Positions 1 to 9,013 of a stretch of 64,000 nt of DNA are shown in pieces. The stretch lies in assembly GCA_902464275.1 (NCBI GenBank), contig CABQIK010000006.1, forward strand, positions 1-64,000, given 5' to 3'. A model generated the notes under the pieces. That model did not search any database and was not told the origin of the DNA. It saw only the letters and a list, made by a program, of their open reading frames with translations. The first letter of the stretch is position 1; every line of letters starts with the position of its first letter. The DNA comes from an uncultured Alphaproteobacteria bacterium. Lineage in GTDB: Bacteria; Pseudomonadota; Alphaproteobacteria; RF32; CAG-239. The position numbers were made by a program, and so were the translations under genes.

Positions 1-92
1 AAAAAATCTCCTCAAATTGTTGCATTTAAGAAGATTTTAGCTCGCGTTTTTTTTTTGCAATATTTACGAGTCCGCGCTGTGCATAAGTTGTA
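1..92 (-). promoter_or_regulatory. Pilin-cassette leader, copy 1 (gene lies left of the window)
   Basis: This is the 5' leader of a pilin-like gene whose ATG would fall about 5 bases before base 1, judged by alignment with the five complete copies. Read on the minus strand it has TTATGCACA (86-78), TTGC plus a run of 10 A, CGCGAGC, then a hairpin (38-3). The hairpin arms AAAATCTTCTTAAAT and ATTTGAGGAGATTTT pair over 15 bp with two G-U pairs and bury the AGGAG ribosome-binding site. No MITE-like element follows this copy; mrp begins directly. Confidence 0.75.
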
Positions 93-128
93 TAAATTTC
101 ACTTACGAGCAAAGATGAAAATTTCTTA

Positions 129-1118
129 TTATTCCAATTCGCTGATAATTTTTTGAGCTATTTGCTCATAAGCTTTAGTATGCGGGCTGTCCGGATTGCT
201 TACGGCAATCGGAGTGCCGTTATCGGCATTTTCTCTGATTTCCAAATGAAGCGGAATTTCACCTAAAAAGGTTTCGCCTAATTTTTCCGCCGTAATTTTA
301 GCGCCTTCATGTCCGAAAATATCGGCGCGATGTCCGCATTTTTCACAAATATAATAGCTCATATTTTCAATAATGCCCAAAATGCGAATGCCGATTTTTT
401 TGAACATATTCACGCCTTTAATCGCGTCAATTAAAGCAATGTCTTGGGGCGTTGAAACAATTACGATTCCGGCAAAATCTATGCGTTGCGATAACGTCAG
501 CTGAATATCGCCGGTTCCGGGGGGCATATCAATCACCATAATGTCGCAGTCGCCCCAGTTGGTTTCGGTTAAAAGCTGTTCAATGGCGCCGCACGCCTTG
601 GCTCCGCGCCAAATCAGCGGTGTATCGCGCCCGATAAGCGAGCCGATAGACATTGCTTTAACTCCAAAGTTTTGGAAAGGCTCAAATATTTTGCCGTCAT
701 ACGAAACCGGCGGGGTGTTTTCAAAACCTAACATGGTCGGCAGTGAGGGGCCGTAAATATCGGCGTCAAACAAGGCAACTTTTTTGCCTGAATTAGCCAA
801 GGCCAATGCCAAATTGACTGAAGTTGTTGATTTTCCGACTCCGCCTTTACCGGAAGCCACGCCGATAATTTTTTTAACGCCTTTAATTTGCCATTTTTCA
901 ATTTCAGGCGCAACGCCGGCGATATTCACATTTTGCGTAAACACAATGCTTACTTTTTTAACCCCGTCTAAGGCGGCAAGCTCAGCTTTAAGCGCTTCCG
1001 CCGCGCCGGCTTGCTCGCTGAGGCCTTTTAAGGTCACAATCAAGCGGCCGTTAAAGTTTTTAACGCTTTCAATATTTTCCGGCGCAAAATATTTGCGGAC
1101 AATTTCTTCTGCAGTCAT
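129..1118 (-). CDS. mrp: Mrp/ApbC family Fe-S cluster carrier ATPase
   Basis: This is a cytosolic P-loop ATPase of the Mrp/NBP35 family, which carries and inserts iron-sulfur clusters. Residues 1-80 form the MIP18-like (DUF59) domain common at the N-terminus of bacterial Mrp. The deviant Walker A GKGGVGKS is at 90-97, the ADIYGPS switch near 119-125, DMPPGTGD near 197-204, and the cluster-binding CxxC at C258/C261. The length of 329 residues is normal. It is divergent from hflK across a 132-base gap. Mrp next to the hflKC-degP cluster is a familiar alphaproteobacterial neighbourhood, although here the orientation is opposite. Confidence 0.95.
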   Translation of the reverse strand: MTAEEIVRKYFAPENIESVKNFNGRLIVTLKGLSEQAGAAEALKAELAALDGVKKVSIVFTQNVNIAGVAPEIEKWQIKGVKKIIGVASGKGGVGKSTTSVNLALALANSGKKVALFDADIYGPSLPTMLGFENTPPVSYDGKIFEPFQNFGVKAMSIGSLIGRDTPLIWRGAKACGAIEQLLTETNWGDCDIMVIDMPPGTGDIQLTLSQRIDFAGIVIVSTPQDIALIDAIKGVNMFKKIGIRILGIIENMSYYICEKCGHRADIFGHEGAKITAEKLGETFLGEIPLHLEIRENADNGTPIAVSNPDSPHTKAYEQIAQKIISELE

Positions 1119-1250
1119 CTTTAATCCTTGCTATGTGGATATAGTTTTAACTATAATTGTTTTTCTGATATATTTATATTATTTTATTTTAAGATGTAAA
1201 CGCCTTTCTTTAACTTATAAGGCGGATAACTTTATTCAGAGGTAAATATT

Positions 1251-2315
1251 ATGACGCAAAAAAACAATCCGTGGGAAACTGATTTGCCTGATGCTAATGG
1301 CGAGGCGGCAACGCGCATACAGCTCAAGCCGATAAAAATTGCCAAACTTTCGGGCGCTAAAAATGATTTTAATCTGCCGCTAAAAGTTATAATCGCGGTT
1401 TTGCTGCTATTGTGGCTTGCTTCCGGCTTTTATCAGGTGCAGCCGAGCGAACAGGGGGTGGTTTTGCGTTTTGGCAAATATGTAACAACCACCGATTCGG
1501 GGTTGCATTATCATTTGCCGTACCCGATTGAAAGCGTGATTAAGGTTAATGTTACGCAAGAACGCAGTATCAATTTGGGCGTTTCGGAAAATTCAGGCGC
1601 CGCATCGCATTATTACAATAACAATCAGTCAAGCGTCGCGCTCAATTCATTTACTGAAAGCCACATGCTCACCGGCGATGAAAACATTGTTGACATTAAC
1701 TTAACCGTGGTTTGGAAAATTAAAGACGCTAAAGATTATTTGTTTAATGTCAGAAGCCCCGATGTTACGGTCAGGGTTGCGGCGCAGTCGGTCTTGCGTG
1801 AAATTGTCGGGCAGTCCGAAATGCAGCCGATTATCACCGGCGACCGCGGTATGGTTGAAGATGAAACCAAAGCCGAGTTGCAAAAGCTGCTTGATGATTT
1901 TGGCGCCGGCGTGGTGATTGTGCGCGTTAAACTGCAAAAGGCCGACCCGCCTAAGCAGGTTGTAGATGCCTTTAATGAGGTTCAGCGCGCCAAAGCCGAT
2001 AAAGAAAGATTTAAAAACGAGGCGGAAGCCTACCGCAATGAGGTTTTGCCTAAAGCCAAAGGCGAGGCGGTAAAACGCACGCAAGAGGCGGAAGCCTACA
2101 AAGAAGCGGTAATTAACAAGGCGCAAGGCGAGGCGGAACGCTTTTTGTCGGTTTATAACGCGTATAAACAAGGCAAAAAAGTTACGGCGGAGCGCTTGTA
2201 TCTTGAAACCATGGAAGATGTACTTTCTAAGTCAGATACCGTAATTATTGACCCGTCGGCCAAAGGCGGAAATGTGTTGCCGATTTTATCGGTTAAAGGT
2301 AAGGAGTTAAAGTAA
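1251..2315 (+). CDS. hflK: FtsH protease regulator HflK
   Basis: HflK is a membrane-anchored SPFH/prohibitin-domain protein. With HflC it forms the periplasm-facing complex that encloses and modulates the FtsH AAA protease. A single membrane segment lies at about residues 44-61. It is followed by the SPFH domain (about 62-260) and a charged, helical Glu/Lys/Ala-rich stretch (about 240-310) typical of the coiled-coil part. AGAGGTAAATATT precedes the ATG. The stop overlaps the hflC start (TAATG), so the two are probably translationally coupled. It heads an hflK-hflC-degP-holC run. Confidence 0.95.
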   Translation: MTQKNNPWETDLPDANGEAATRIQLKPIKIAKLSGAKNDFNLPLKVIIAVLLLLWLASGFYQVQPSEQGVVLRFGKYVTTTDSGLHYHLPYPIESVIKVNVTQERSINLGVSENSGAASHYYNNNQSSVALNSFTESHMLTGDENIVDINLTVVWKIKDAKDYLFNVRSPDVTVRVAAQSVLREIVGQSEMQPIITGDRGMVEDETKAELQKLLDDFGAGVVIVRVKLQKADPPKQVVDAFNEVQRAKADKERFKNEAEAYRNEVLPKAKGEAVKRTQEAEAYKEAVINKAQGEAERFLSVYNAYKQGKKVTAERLYLETMEDVLSKSDTVIIDPSAKGGNVLPILSVKGKELK

Positions 2316-3181
2316 TGAACAAAAATATTAAAGCTTATCTTTTAATTGTGTTGGCGGTTGCCGTAGTGGTTTTAAGCGGCTCTCTGTATGAAGTTAATCA
2401 AACCGAACAGGCGATAGTTTTGCAGTTTGGCGAACCGGTGCGCTTGGTTAAAGATGCCGGCTTAAAAATCAAACTGCCGCTGATTCAGAACGTGGTTTAT
2501 TATGATACGCGCCTGCTTAATTTAGACCCGCCGGCGCAAGAAATTGTGTTAAACGATAAAAAGCGCTTAGATGTGGATAGTTTTACCCGTTATCGCATTG
2601 TTGACCCGTTAAAATTTTATCAAACCGTTCGCACTGAAACGCAAGCCCGCAGCAAGCTTGAAGAAATTGTTAATTCCTCCGTTCGTAAAGTTTTGGGTCG
2701 GGTAACTTTGCAGGAGCTTCTTTCTAAAGAACGGGCGCAGATTATGGCAGACATCAGCAACGCGGTTAAAAATGACGCCGAACAAATCGGGGTGAGCGTG
2801 GCAGAAGTCAGGATTCGCCGCGCCGACTTGCCGATTGAGGTTTTGCAGGCGATTAACGATCGTATGAAGGCGGAACGCGACCGCGATGCCAAAGAGTTCC
2901 GAGCACAAGGTCAGCAAGAAGCGCAGCAGATTCGCTCCAAGGCCGATAAAGAACGCACCATTATTATTGCCGAAGCTGAAAAGCAGGCGCAGATAATCCG
3001 CGGTGAAGGCGACAAAGAGGCAACCGCTATTTGGAACAAAGCGGCGGCAACCGATCCGCAGTTTTATGCCTATTATCGCTCGCTTGAAGCTTATCGCACT
3101 TCTCTCGGCAATGATAAAAATTCGTTTGTGTTATCGCCGGAATCCGATTTCTTCCGTTATTTTAAGGGGAGCTTGAAGTAA
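2315..3181 (+). CDS. hflC: FtsH protease regulator HflC
   Basis: HflC is the partner of HflK in the SPFH-family regulator of membrane protein quality control by FtsH. It has one N-terminal membrane segment (about residues 6-24) and then an SPFH domain starting NQTEQAIVLQFGEP. An Arg/Glu/Ala-rich helical region follows (about 185-250). The length of 288 residues is typical. The start codon overlaps the hflK stop, and the degP gene starts 3 bases after the stop, so all three should share a transcript. Confidence 0.95.
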   Translation: MNKNIKAYLLIVLAVAVVVLSGSLYEVNQTEQAIVLQFGEPVRLVKDAGLKIKLPLIQNVVYYDTRLLNLDPPAQEIVLNDKKRLDVDSFTRYRIVDPLKFYQTVRTETQARSKLEEIVNSSVRKVLGRVTLQELLSKERAQIMADISNAVKNDAEQIGVSVAEVRIRRADLPIEVLQAINDRMKAERDRDAKEFRAQGQQEAQQIRSKADKERTIIIAEAEKQAQIIRGEGDKEATAIWNKAAATDPQFYAYYRSLEAYRTSLGNDKNSFVLSPESDFFRYFKGSLK

Positions 3182-3184
3182 TTT

Positions 3185-4492
3185 ATGATGATTCGTCCTT
3201 TAATTGCGGCACTGCTTGTCGGTTTTTGCGCGGCGGGTTCGGCCAAAGCGCAAACTTCGTTTGCTCCGCTTGTTGAAAAGGTTATGCCCTCAGTGGTTAA
3301 TATTTCAGCCCGGCAGCAAGAGGCGGAAGATTCGCCGGAAGTGCAAAATAATTTAGTATTCGGCAATCAGGAAGACCATTTCGGTCTTGGTTCCGGTTTT
3401 GTGCTGAGCGCCGACGGCTATATTGCCACCAACCGCCATGTGATTGAGCAGGCAGATTCTATTGCCGTGATAACGAATGACCAAACAGAATATCAGGCCG
3501 CTTTAGTCGGGCAAGACTTGCAAACTGATTTAGCCTTAATTAAAATTGAACCGAAAGATAAACTGCAAGCGGTGGAATTTGGCGATTCTGATAAAATTAA
3601 AGTCGGCGATTGGGTTTTGGCGGTCGGCAATCCGTTCGGGCTTGGCAGCAGCGTCAGCGCCGGTATAATTTCGGCCAAATCGCGTGACATCGGCAGCGGA
3701 TATTATGACGACTATTTGCAAACCGACGCGGCCATTAATCAGGGCAACTCCGGCGGCCCGCTGTTTGATACGGACGGCAGATTGGCGGGGGTTAATACGG
3801 CCATTTTTTCAACCACCGGCAACAGCGTCGGAGTTGGTTTTGCATTGCCTGCCAATCAGGCAAAATGGGTGCTCGCCAAGCTCAAAGCCGATGGCAAAGT
3901 TGAGCGCGGGTGGCTCGGTATTAGCGTAAAACCGGCGCAGGCGCAAGACGGCACCGAAGGGTTAACGGTTGTTTCGTTACAGGATGAAAATTTGGCGCAA
4001 AAAAACGGTTTGCAGGTCGGCGATATGTTGGTTGCCTTAAATGACAAGCCGATAAGCGCCATAAACGCTTTTGTTTCGCAAATTGCGCAAATGCCGGTAA
4101 ACAGCAGTATAAAACTCACGGTTTGGCGCGCCGGACAAGTCAGCGATATTAATGCCGTAACCGCGCTTATGCCTGAGCTTAAACAATCTGCTGAGCCGTT
4201 GCGCGCGGCCTCAACCGCAGATGCCGCTGACGGCTATAATCGGTTAGGTTTAGTTTTTAACGGGTTGCGGGTTATGGCGGTTAAATCCGGCAGCGAGGCG
4301 GCGCAGAAAGGGGTTAAAGCCGGCGATGTTTTGCTTAAAATTAACAATGTTCCGGTTTATGTTGCCGATGAAATTGAGCGCCAGATCAGCGAGGCGGAAT
4401 TAAGCGGTAAATCACTGCGGCTTGATTTTAATGACCCGCGCGCCGATGAAGAATATTTTGTTGAATGTACGGTTGCGCCGCAACAACTGTAA
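3185..4492 (+). CDS. degP: Periplasmic serine endoprotease, DegP/HtrA (Do) family
   Basis: This is a periplasmic trypsin-like protease and chaperone that degrades misfolded envelope proteins. The signal peptide ends near AKA-Q at residues 20-23. The catalytic triad is visible: His85 in TNRHVIE, Asp115 in QTDLALI, and Ser189 in QGNSGGPL. Two PDZ domains follow (about 245-325 and 350-430). The length of 435 residues is a little short for the family. The start could be the first or second ATG (ATGATG). It follows hflC after 3 bases, as in many alphaproteobacteria. Paralogues such as DegQ or MucD cannot be told apart from sequence alone. Confidence 0.92.
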   Translation: MMIRPLIAALLVGFCAAGSAKAQTSFAPLVEKVMPSVVNISARQQEAEDSPEVQNNLVFGNQEDHFGLGSGFVLSADGYIATNRHVIEQADSIAVITNDQTEYQAALVGQDLQTDLALIKIEPKDKLQAVEFGDSDKIKVGDWVLAVGNPFGLGSSVSAGIISAKSRDIGSGYYDDYLQTDAAINQGNSGGPLFDTDGRLAGVNTAIFSTTGNSVGVGFALPANQAKWVLAKLKADGKVERGWLGISVKPAQAQDGTEGLTVVSLQDENLAQKNGLQVGDMLVALNDKPISAINAFVSQIAQMPVNSSIKLTVWRAGQVSDINAVTALMPELKQSAEPLRAASTADAADGYNRLGLVFNGLRVMAVKSGSEAAQKGVKAGDVLLKINNVPVYVADEIERQISEAELSGKSLRLDFNDPRADEEYFVECTVAPQQL

Positions 4493-4504
4493 ACGGAGGG
4501 TAAA

Positions 4505-4960
4505 TTGAGCAGGATAGATTTTTATCATCTTCAAAAACAAAATTTGGAAGACGTTTTACCCAAATTGTTGGAAAAAGCTTATTCTTCCGGCGCTCACATA
4601 AACGTTAAGGTCGGTACTGAAGCAAGAGTGGATTTTTTAAATTCTCTGTTGTGGACCTATAATGACGAAAGCTTTTTACCGCACGGCAGCAAAAAAGACG
4701 GCGCGGCAGAGCTGCAACCGATATGGCTTTCTTCGGATGATGACAACCCGAACAATGCCGCTATGCTTTTTTTAACCGATGACGCGGCTCCGGCCGAGGG
4801 CGATACCGAAAAATACACCCGCATTTTTAATATTTTTGACGGCAATAATCCTGAGGCGCTCCAAAACGCGCGCGAATTGTGGAAAAGTTTACGTCAATCA
4901 GGCGCCGAGTTGCATTATTGGCAGCAGGACAATGACGGCCGGTGGACCGAAAAAGCTTAA
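4505..4960 (+). CDS. holC: DNA polymerase III subunit chi
   Basis: HolC is the chi subunit of the clamp-loader complex and links it to single-stranded DNA-binding protein. The family pattern is clear: FYHL near the N-terminus, LLEKAYSSG, LLWTYNDESFLPHG, and a C-terminal RIFNIFDG. The start is TTG at 4505, chosen because a strong GGAGG lies a few bases upstream and no better ATG exists. It is the last gene of the hflK-degP run, 12 bases after degP. The length of 151 residues is normal. Confidence 0.85.
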   Translation: MSRIDFYHLQKQNLEDVLPKLLEKAYSSGAHINVKVGTEARVDFLNSLLWTYNDESFLPHGSKKDGAAELQPIWLSSDDDNPNNAAMLFLTDDAAPAEGDTEKYTRIFNIFDGNNPEALQNARELWKSLRQSGAELHYWQQDNDGRWTEKA

Positions 4961-5061
4961 CCGGTGTAATATTCTGTATAAATACCGCAAAAAAAACTTG
5001 CTAACCGCTAAATAAGACTATAATTTAAAGCCATTGGATTGAACATATTTTGGAGGTTTAA

Positions 5062-6039
5062 ATGGCTGAAAACAGCAAACTCGCAAGCGACATTGCCAGT
5101 GCAAAAAGAACTATTGACAAAGAAGTTGAAGCTTTGCGCATGATGGAAAATTCTTTTGACGAAAGCTTAACTCAGGCTTTGGATTTAATGCAAAATTGCA
5201 AAGGCCGAGTAATTGTTACCGGTATGGGTAAATCCGGACATATTGCCCGTAAAATTGCCGCAACTTTGGCCTCAACCGGCACGCCGTCTTTTTTTGTGCA
5301 CCCGAGTGAAGCCAGCCACGGCGACCTCGGTATGTTAACCACCGATGACGTGGTTATTGCCATTTCAAACGGCGGCGAGAGTAAAGAACTTGCTGATATT
5401 TTGCTTTATTGCAAACGCTTCAGCATTCCGCTTGTTGCCATTACCAAAAATCCGGAAAGCACTCTTGGTAAAAACAGCAACCTTATCTTAAAACTCCCTA
5501 ATGACGGCGAGGCTTGCCCGCTTGGTTTGGCGCCTACTTCCTCAACTACCGCCACTTTGGTTATGGGTGATGTTTTGGCTATTGATTTAATGGAGCGCAA
5601 AGGCTTTTCGGCAACCGATTATAAGCAACGCCACCCGGGCGGAAAACTCGGCGCTATTTTAAGCAAAGTATCTGACCTTATGCACAGCGGCTCTGAAATG
5701 CCGATTGTCGGTGAAGACACCATTATGCAAGACGCTTTAATGGAAATGACCGCCAAAATGTTGGGTTGTGTCGGTATTGTTGATAAAAACGGCGATTTAA
5801 TCGGTATTATCACTGACGGTGACTTGCGCCGTTGGATGTCGCCGGGGCTTATTTTGGAAAAAGTTTCCACCGTTATGACCAAAAATCCGAAGACTATCGG
5901 TCCTGATGCGTTGGCGGTTGAAGCCTTAAAAACCATGAACACCACCGGCAAAGGGATTACCAACCTGTTTGTGGTTGACGGCAAAAAACCGATTGGCTTG
6001 ATTCACATTCATGACTGTTTGCGTGCAGGGGTTGCGTAA
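5062..6039 (+). CDS. kdsD: Arabinose-5-phosphate isomerase (KdsD/KpsF)
   Basis: This cytosolic isomerase turns ribulose-5-phosphate into arabinose-5-phosphate, the first step to Kdo for the LPS inner core. It has a SIS sugar-isomerase domain (about residues 35-170) with the hallmark GMGKSGHIA and PSEASHGDLG. Two CBS domains follow (about 205-262 and 270-325). GGAGG sits 6 bases before the ATG. It abuts the lptC-type gene (stop and start adjacent) and lptB, so this operon couples Kdo supply to LPS transport, as in many proteobacteria. Confidence 0.95.
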   Translation: MAENSKLASDIASAKRTIDKEVEALRMMENSFDESLTQALDLMQNCKGRVIVTGMGKSGHIARKIAATLASTGTPSFFVHPSEASHGDLGMLTTDDVVIAISNGGESKELADILLYCKRFSIPLVAITKNPESTLGKNSNLILKLPNDGEACPLGLAPTSSTTATLVMGDVLAIDLMERKGFSATDYKQRHPGGKLGAILSKVSDLMHSGSEMPIVGEDTIMQDALMEMTAKMLGCVGIVDKNGDLIGIITDGDLRRWMSPGLILEKVSTVMTKNPKTIGPDALAVEALKTMNTTGKGITNLFVVDGKKPIGLIHIHDCLRAGVA

Positions 6040-7311
6040 TTGGTTGATTATGGCAAGATAGACTCGTTTTTTAACGGAGAGCATCCTTTTGAAGAAAAAA
6101 ACAGTCGCCGTTTAAGCTTAAAAGCAAAGCTTATACGCGGGGCAAAGCTTATTATGCCCTCAACGGCGGCTGTTTTAATTGCTTTAATTATGCTTTATCC
6201 GTCATTAAAAAAAGACGAGGTTGTTGCCAATTTGGACGTTACCTTGCCTAAAAAAGGCGAGCTTGAAAAACTTCATATTGAAAAAACCGAGTTTGCGGTT
6301 ACCGATAAAAACAATCGGGTGAGCCGCATTCAGGCCGATCAGGTTGATGAAACTTCCGCCGGCTCCAAAGTTATGAAAATTATTAATCCGCAAGGCACAA
6401 TTCCGGCCGGCGGCAATGACAAACCGGTGGCGGTCAGCTCATTGGTCGGTTATTATGACCAAAGCAACAACACTCTTCAGCTTGAGCAAAATGTTAAGGC
6501 CGTGTATGCCGATGGCACCACTGCCGAAACGCAGGAAGTTAAGTACGATTTTAACAAATCGTTAGGTAACGGCAGTAAAAAACTTTATGCTTACGGCGTT
6601 TGGGGCAAACTGTGGGCGGAGCAATTTACTTATAATCACGCCGCGCAGGTTTTAACCTTAATCGGCAAGTCAAAAGTAACAGATGAAAAAAACACTTTGT
6701 TTGCTGACGGACAGGTTCGTTATTATCGTGCTGAAAACAAGGCTGAGGCGGATAAAAACGTTAAAATTGAAACTCCGCAAAATGTTATTACTTCCGACAA
6801 AATGCGCGCATTTATCAAGCAAACCAAAAATCTGGAGTTTGAAAAAGCTGAAGCCTGGGGCAATGTTAAATTAAGCGCGGAAAAAAACACCATGTTTGCC
6901 GATAAGGTAATTACGTTTTTTACAAACGGAGCGGTGAGCAAGGCCGAGGCTTATAACCATGTAAAAATTATAGACGGCGATAATACCATGCTCGCCGATA
7001 AGGTTTTTGTCTTTTTTAAAACCGACGGCGCGCAGGATATTGAAAAAATTGAGGCTTACGATAATGTAAAGGTGATAACGCCGGATGGCGTTGCCAAAGG
7101 TGATTACGGGTTGTATCAGCCGTATAAAAATGAGGTTGAACTGCGGCATAATGTAGTTATAACGCAAAACGGCAGTGTGATATACGGTGACCGCGCGGTT
7201 ACCGACTTAAAAACTTCAGTCAGCCGCGTGCTGTCAGATACGCATAATAAGCGGGTTTCCGGTGTAATTACCGGAGCCGCCATTAAAGGTGAAAAAAATG
7301 AAAAAAAATAA
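6040..7311 (+). CDS. lptC: LptC-LptA fusion: LPS transport periplasmic bridge protein
   Basis: This 423-residue protein is about twice the size of LptC or LptA. A membrane anchor at about residues 34-54 is followed by an LptC-like region (about 60-190). Further OstA/LptA-type beta-jellyroll repeats (about 190-410) follow, with recurring patterns such as ADKVITFF, ADKVFVFF and AYDNVK, and an LptA-like ending GDRAVTDLKT...KRVSGVI. No separate lptA lies before lptB, which fits a fusion covering both roles. The start is TTG at 6040, directly after the kdsD stop, with AGGGG upstream. It would carry LPS from the inner-membrane LptBFG complex across the periplasm. Confidence 0.8.
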   Translation: MVDYGKIDSFFNGEHPFEEKNSRRLSLKAKLIRGAKLIMPSTAAVLIALIMLYPSLKKDEVVANLDVTLPKKGELEKLHIEKTEFAVTDKNNRVSRIQADQVDETSAGSKVMKIINPQGTIPAGGNDKPVAVSSLVGYYDQSNNTLQLEQNVKAVYADGTTAETQEVKYDFNKSLGNGSKKLYAYGVWGKLWAEQFTYNHAAQVLTLIGKSKVTDEKNTLFADGQVRYYRAENKAEADKNVKIETPQNVITSDKMRAFIKQTKNLEFEKAEAWGNVKLSAEKNTMFADKVITFFTNGAVSKAEAYNHVKIIDGDNTMLADKVFVFFKTDGAQDIEKIEAYDNVKVITPDGVAKGDYGLYQPYKNEVELRHNVVITQNGSVIYGDRAVTDLKTSVSRVLSDTHNKRVSGVITGAAIKGEKNEKK

Positions 7312-8038
7312 TCAGGATTCGGTATTAGAAATTTTTAACATCGGCAAAAAATATAAAAATCGCGCCGTATTAAAAAATGTTTCGTTACACGTGCGCCGCG
7401 GCGAGGCGGTGGGTTTGTTAGGACCTAACGGCGCCGGCAAAACCACGTGTTTTTATTGCGTTATCGGCTTAATTACTCCTGATTACGGCGATGTTCATAT
7501 TAACGGCGAAGATATTACCAATATGCCGATGTACCGTCGCGCCCGTATGGGCATCGGCTATCTGCCGCAAGAAGCTTCTATTTTCAGAAGTTTAAGCGTG
7601 GAAGACAACATTAAAGCTATTCTTGAAATTGTGGAAGAAGATGAAAGCAAGCGCGAAAATATGTTGGAAGAGTTGTTAAATGAGTTTTCAATTGCGCATT
7701 TGCGTAAGTCTCCGGCCATTGCGTTATCAGGCGGTGAGCGCCGCCGCTTGGAAATTGCCCGCGCGCTTGCCAGCAATCCTGATTTTATTTTGCTTGACGA
7801 ACCGCTTGCCGGTATTGACCCGATTGCAGTCGGCGAAATTCGCTCTTTGGTATCGCAACTTAAAAACCGCGGCTTGGGCGTGCTGATTACTGACCACAAC
7901 GTGCGCGAAACTTTAGACATTATTGACCGCGCCTACATTTTGCACGGCGGCTCCGTATTAATGGAAGGTACGCCGGAAGAAATTGTTGCCAGCAAAGAAG
8001 TTCGCAAAGTTTATTTGGGTGATAATTTTTCTATGTAG
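7298..8038 (+). CDS. lptB: LPS export ABC transporter ATPase LptB
   Basis: LptB is the cytosolic ATPase that powers LPS extraction from the inner membrane with LptF and LptG. Walker A GPNGAGKT lies at residues 42-49, the signature LSGGERRRLEIARAL near 140, and Walker B ILLDEPLAGIDP just after. The length is 246 residues. I chose ATG 7298 because AAAGG at 7285-7289 is well spaced for it; an in-frame GTG at 7289 overlaps that site. The gene overlaps the end of the upstream fusion gene by 14 bases. A hairpin at 8042-8066 ends the operon. Confidence 0.95.
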   Translation: MKKNNQDSVLEIFNIGKKYKNRAVLKNVSLHVRRGEAVGLLGPNGAGKTTCFYCVIGLITPDYGDVHINGEDITNMPMYRRARMGIGYLPQEASIFRSLSVEDNIKAILEIVEEDESKRENMLEELLNEFSIAHLRKSPAIALSGGERRRLEIARALASNPDFILLDEPLAGIDPIAVGEIRSLVSQLKNRGLGVLITDHNVRETLDIIDRAYILHGGSVLMEGTPEEIVASKEVRKVYLGDNFSM

Positions 8039-8041
8039 CCT

Positions 8042-8078
8042 ATACCCCACATTGCTTGCAGTGAGGGGATTTTGTTGT
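8042..8078 (+). terminator. Probable terminator after lptB
   Basis: CCCCACATTGC pairs with GCAGTGAGGGG (one mismatch, one G-U) around a two-base loop, followed by a T-rich but interrupted stretch. It lies 3 bases after the lptB stop. Confidence 0.6.
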
Positions 8079-8087
8079 TTTCAGATT

Positions 8088-8240
8088 TATGAGTCCGGTG
8101 TGTGATAAGTTTTATTTTAAGCCGTGATTTTATAATTCCACTTCTTAAGAGGGGTGGCGGCGAATGCCGCCGAGGTGGTCAATACATTAATTAAGTGCGC
8201 GTTAGATGTTTGTTTTTGTTGCAAAATCTGAAGTATAAAG
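8088..8240. repeat. Decayed leader/MITE remnant
   Basis: The sequence around 8090-8115 (GAGTCCGG...GTGATAAGTT) resembles the distal end of the pilin leaders. Bases 8141-8190 resemble the left arm of the MITE-like element (AATTCCACTTC...GAGGGGTGGCGGC). GTTTGTTTTTGTTGCAAAATC near 8209-8230 resembles its centre. The right arm is missing. The remnant lies at the 3' end of the pilin-like gene at 8263. Confidence 0.5.
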
Positions 8241-8262
8241 AAATTAATCCTAAATATTGTTA

Positions 8263-8901
8263 TTAGCGTTCCCAATTAATATAGAATTGTGCTATTCCGC
8301 CTTTTACGTGTTCGTTGCAGATGTTATAAGTATCATCTAAGGTTAAGTTTTTCAAACATCTATAGTTCTTCAACTCATTACAAAGTTTGTTACCCATTAT
8401 AAAATAGAATTGTCCTTCATTATAATCAGAGCTAGCTGTCTGTGTTGAAACCATGTATATATTATCGGAATATTCTTTGGCGATAGTTAAAATATTTTGA
8501 CATATTGGCAGACGATCAGGAGAGCTTAAGGATAAGAATGATGAGCCATTTTCATGGTATGAGGTTAAATATATATTATTTTCTTGAAGAACGATTTGCC
8601 ACTCTTGCCCAAAAATATCATACACATAGTCACTGTTGTTTGTTTTTACCATTTCAGTCGGAATTTCGCCCATTTTGATAAGATATGGGGTTAAATTAGT
8701 TTCGCCTTCTTTGATATTATCAAAACTGTGCACATTGCGAGCAACTGTGTTAATCAGAGTGTTCATCTGTTCAGTATGTTTGTTTAATTTATATTTCATC
8801 ATCGCCTTGCTATATCCGCTGATAGTGCCGACGCTCAGAACACCGATAATCGCCAGAACTCCCAACATCTCCACCATACTTCTGCCATTTTCTGATTTCA
8901 T
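8263..8901 (-). CDS. Type IV pilin-like protein (subfamily I)
   Basis: The N-terminus MKSENG-RSMVE matches a class III/IV prepilin leader: a short charged leader, Gly at -1 and Glu at mature position 5. A hydrophobic helix (residues 9-27) follows. The first mature residue is Arg rather than the usual methylated Phe/Met. The 212-residue protein has a cysteine motif CxNILTIAKE near 150, and C-terminal cysteines in LCNELKNYRCLKNL and NICNEHVKGG. It is closest to the gene at 17606. It should be exported, cleaved by a prepilin peptidase and assembled into a fibre or type II-like pseudopilus; no assembly genes are in this window. Confidence 0.8.
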   Translation of the reverse strand: MKSENGRSMVEMLGVLAIIGVLSVGTISGYSKAMMKYKLNKHTEQMNTLINTVARNVHSFDNIKEGETNLTPYLIKMGEIPTEMVKTNNSDYVYDIFGQEWQIVLQENNIYLTSYHENGSSFLSLSSPDRLPICQNILTIAKEYSDNIYMVSTQTASSDYNEGQFYFIMGNKLCNELKNYRCLKNLTLDDTYNICNEHVKGGIAQFYINWER

Positions 8902-8994
8902 AATAAAAAATCTCCTAAAATTATTGCATTTAAGAAGATTTTAGCTCGCGTTTTTTTTGCAATATTTACGAGTCTGGGGTGTGCATAAGTTGTA
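8902..8994 (-). promoter_or_regulatory. Pilin-cassette leader, copy 2
   Basis: This is the leader of the gene ending at 8901. It has TTATGCACA (8988-8980), TTGC plus 8 A (the shortest tract), CGCGAGC, and the ribosome-site hairpin at 8942-8907. That hairpin has one internal mismatch because the right arm reads ATTTTAGGAG. AGGAG lies 10 bases before the ATG. TTGCAA/TAAAAT could act as -35/-10 boxes, but the TAAAAT is part of the hairpin arm. Confidence 0.7.
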
Positions 8995-9013
8995 TTTAAA
9001 TCCGCACTATGAC

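Noticed and set aside
1..92. Sigma-54 promoter in the pilin leaders (TTGCA as -12 element)
   Set aside because: No GG at the required distance upstream, and the bases there are not conserved among copies.
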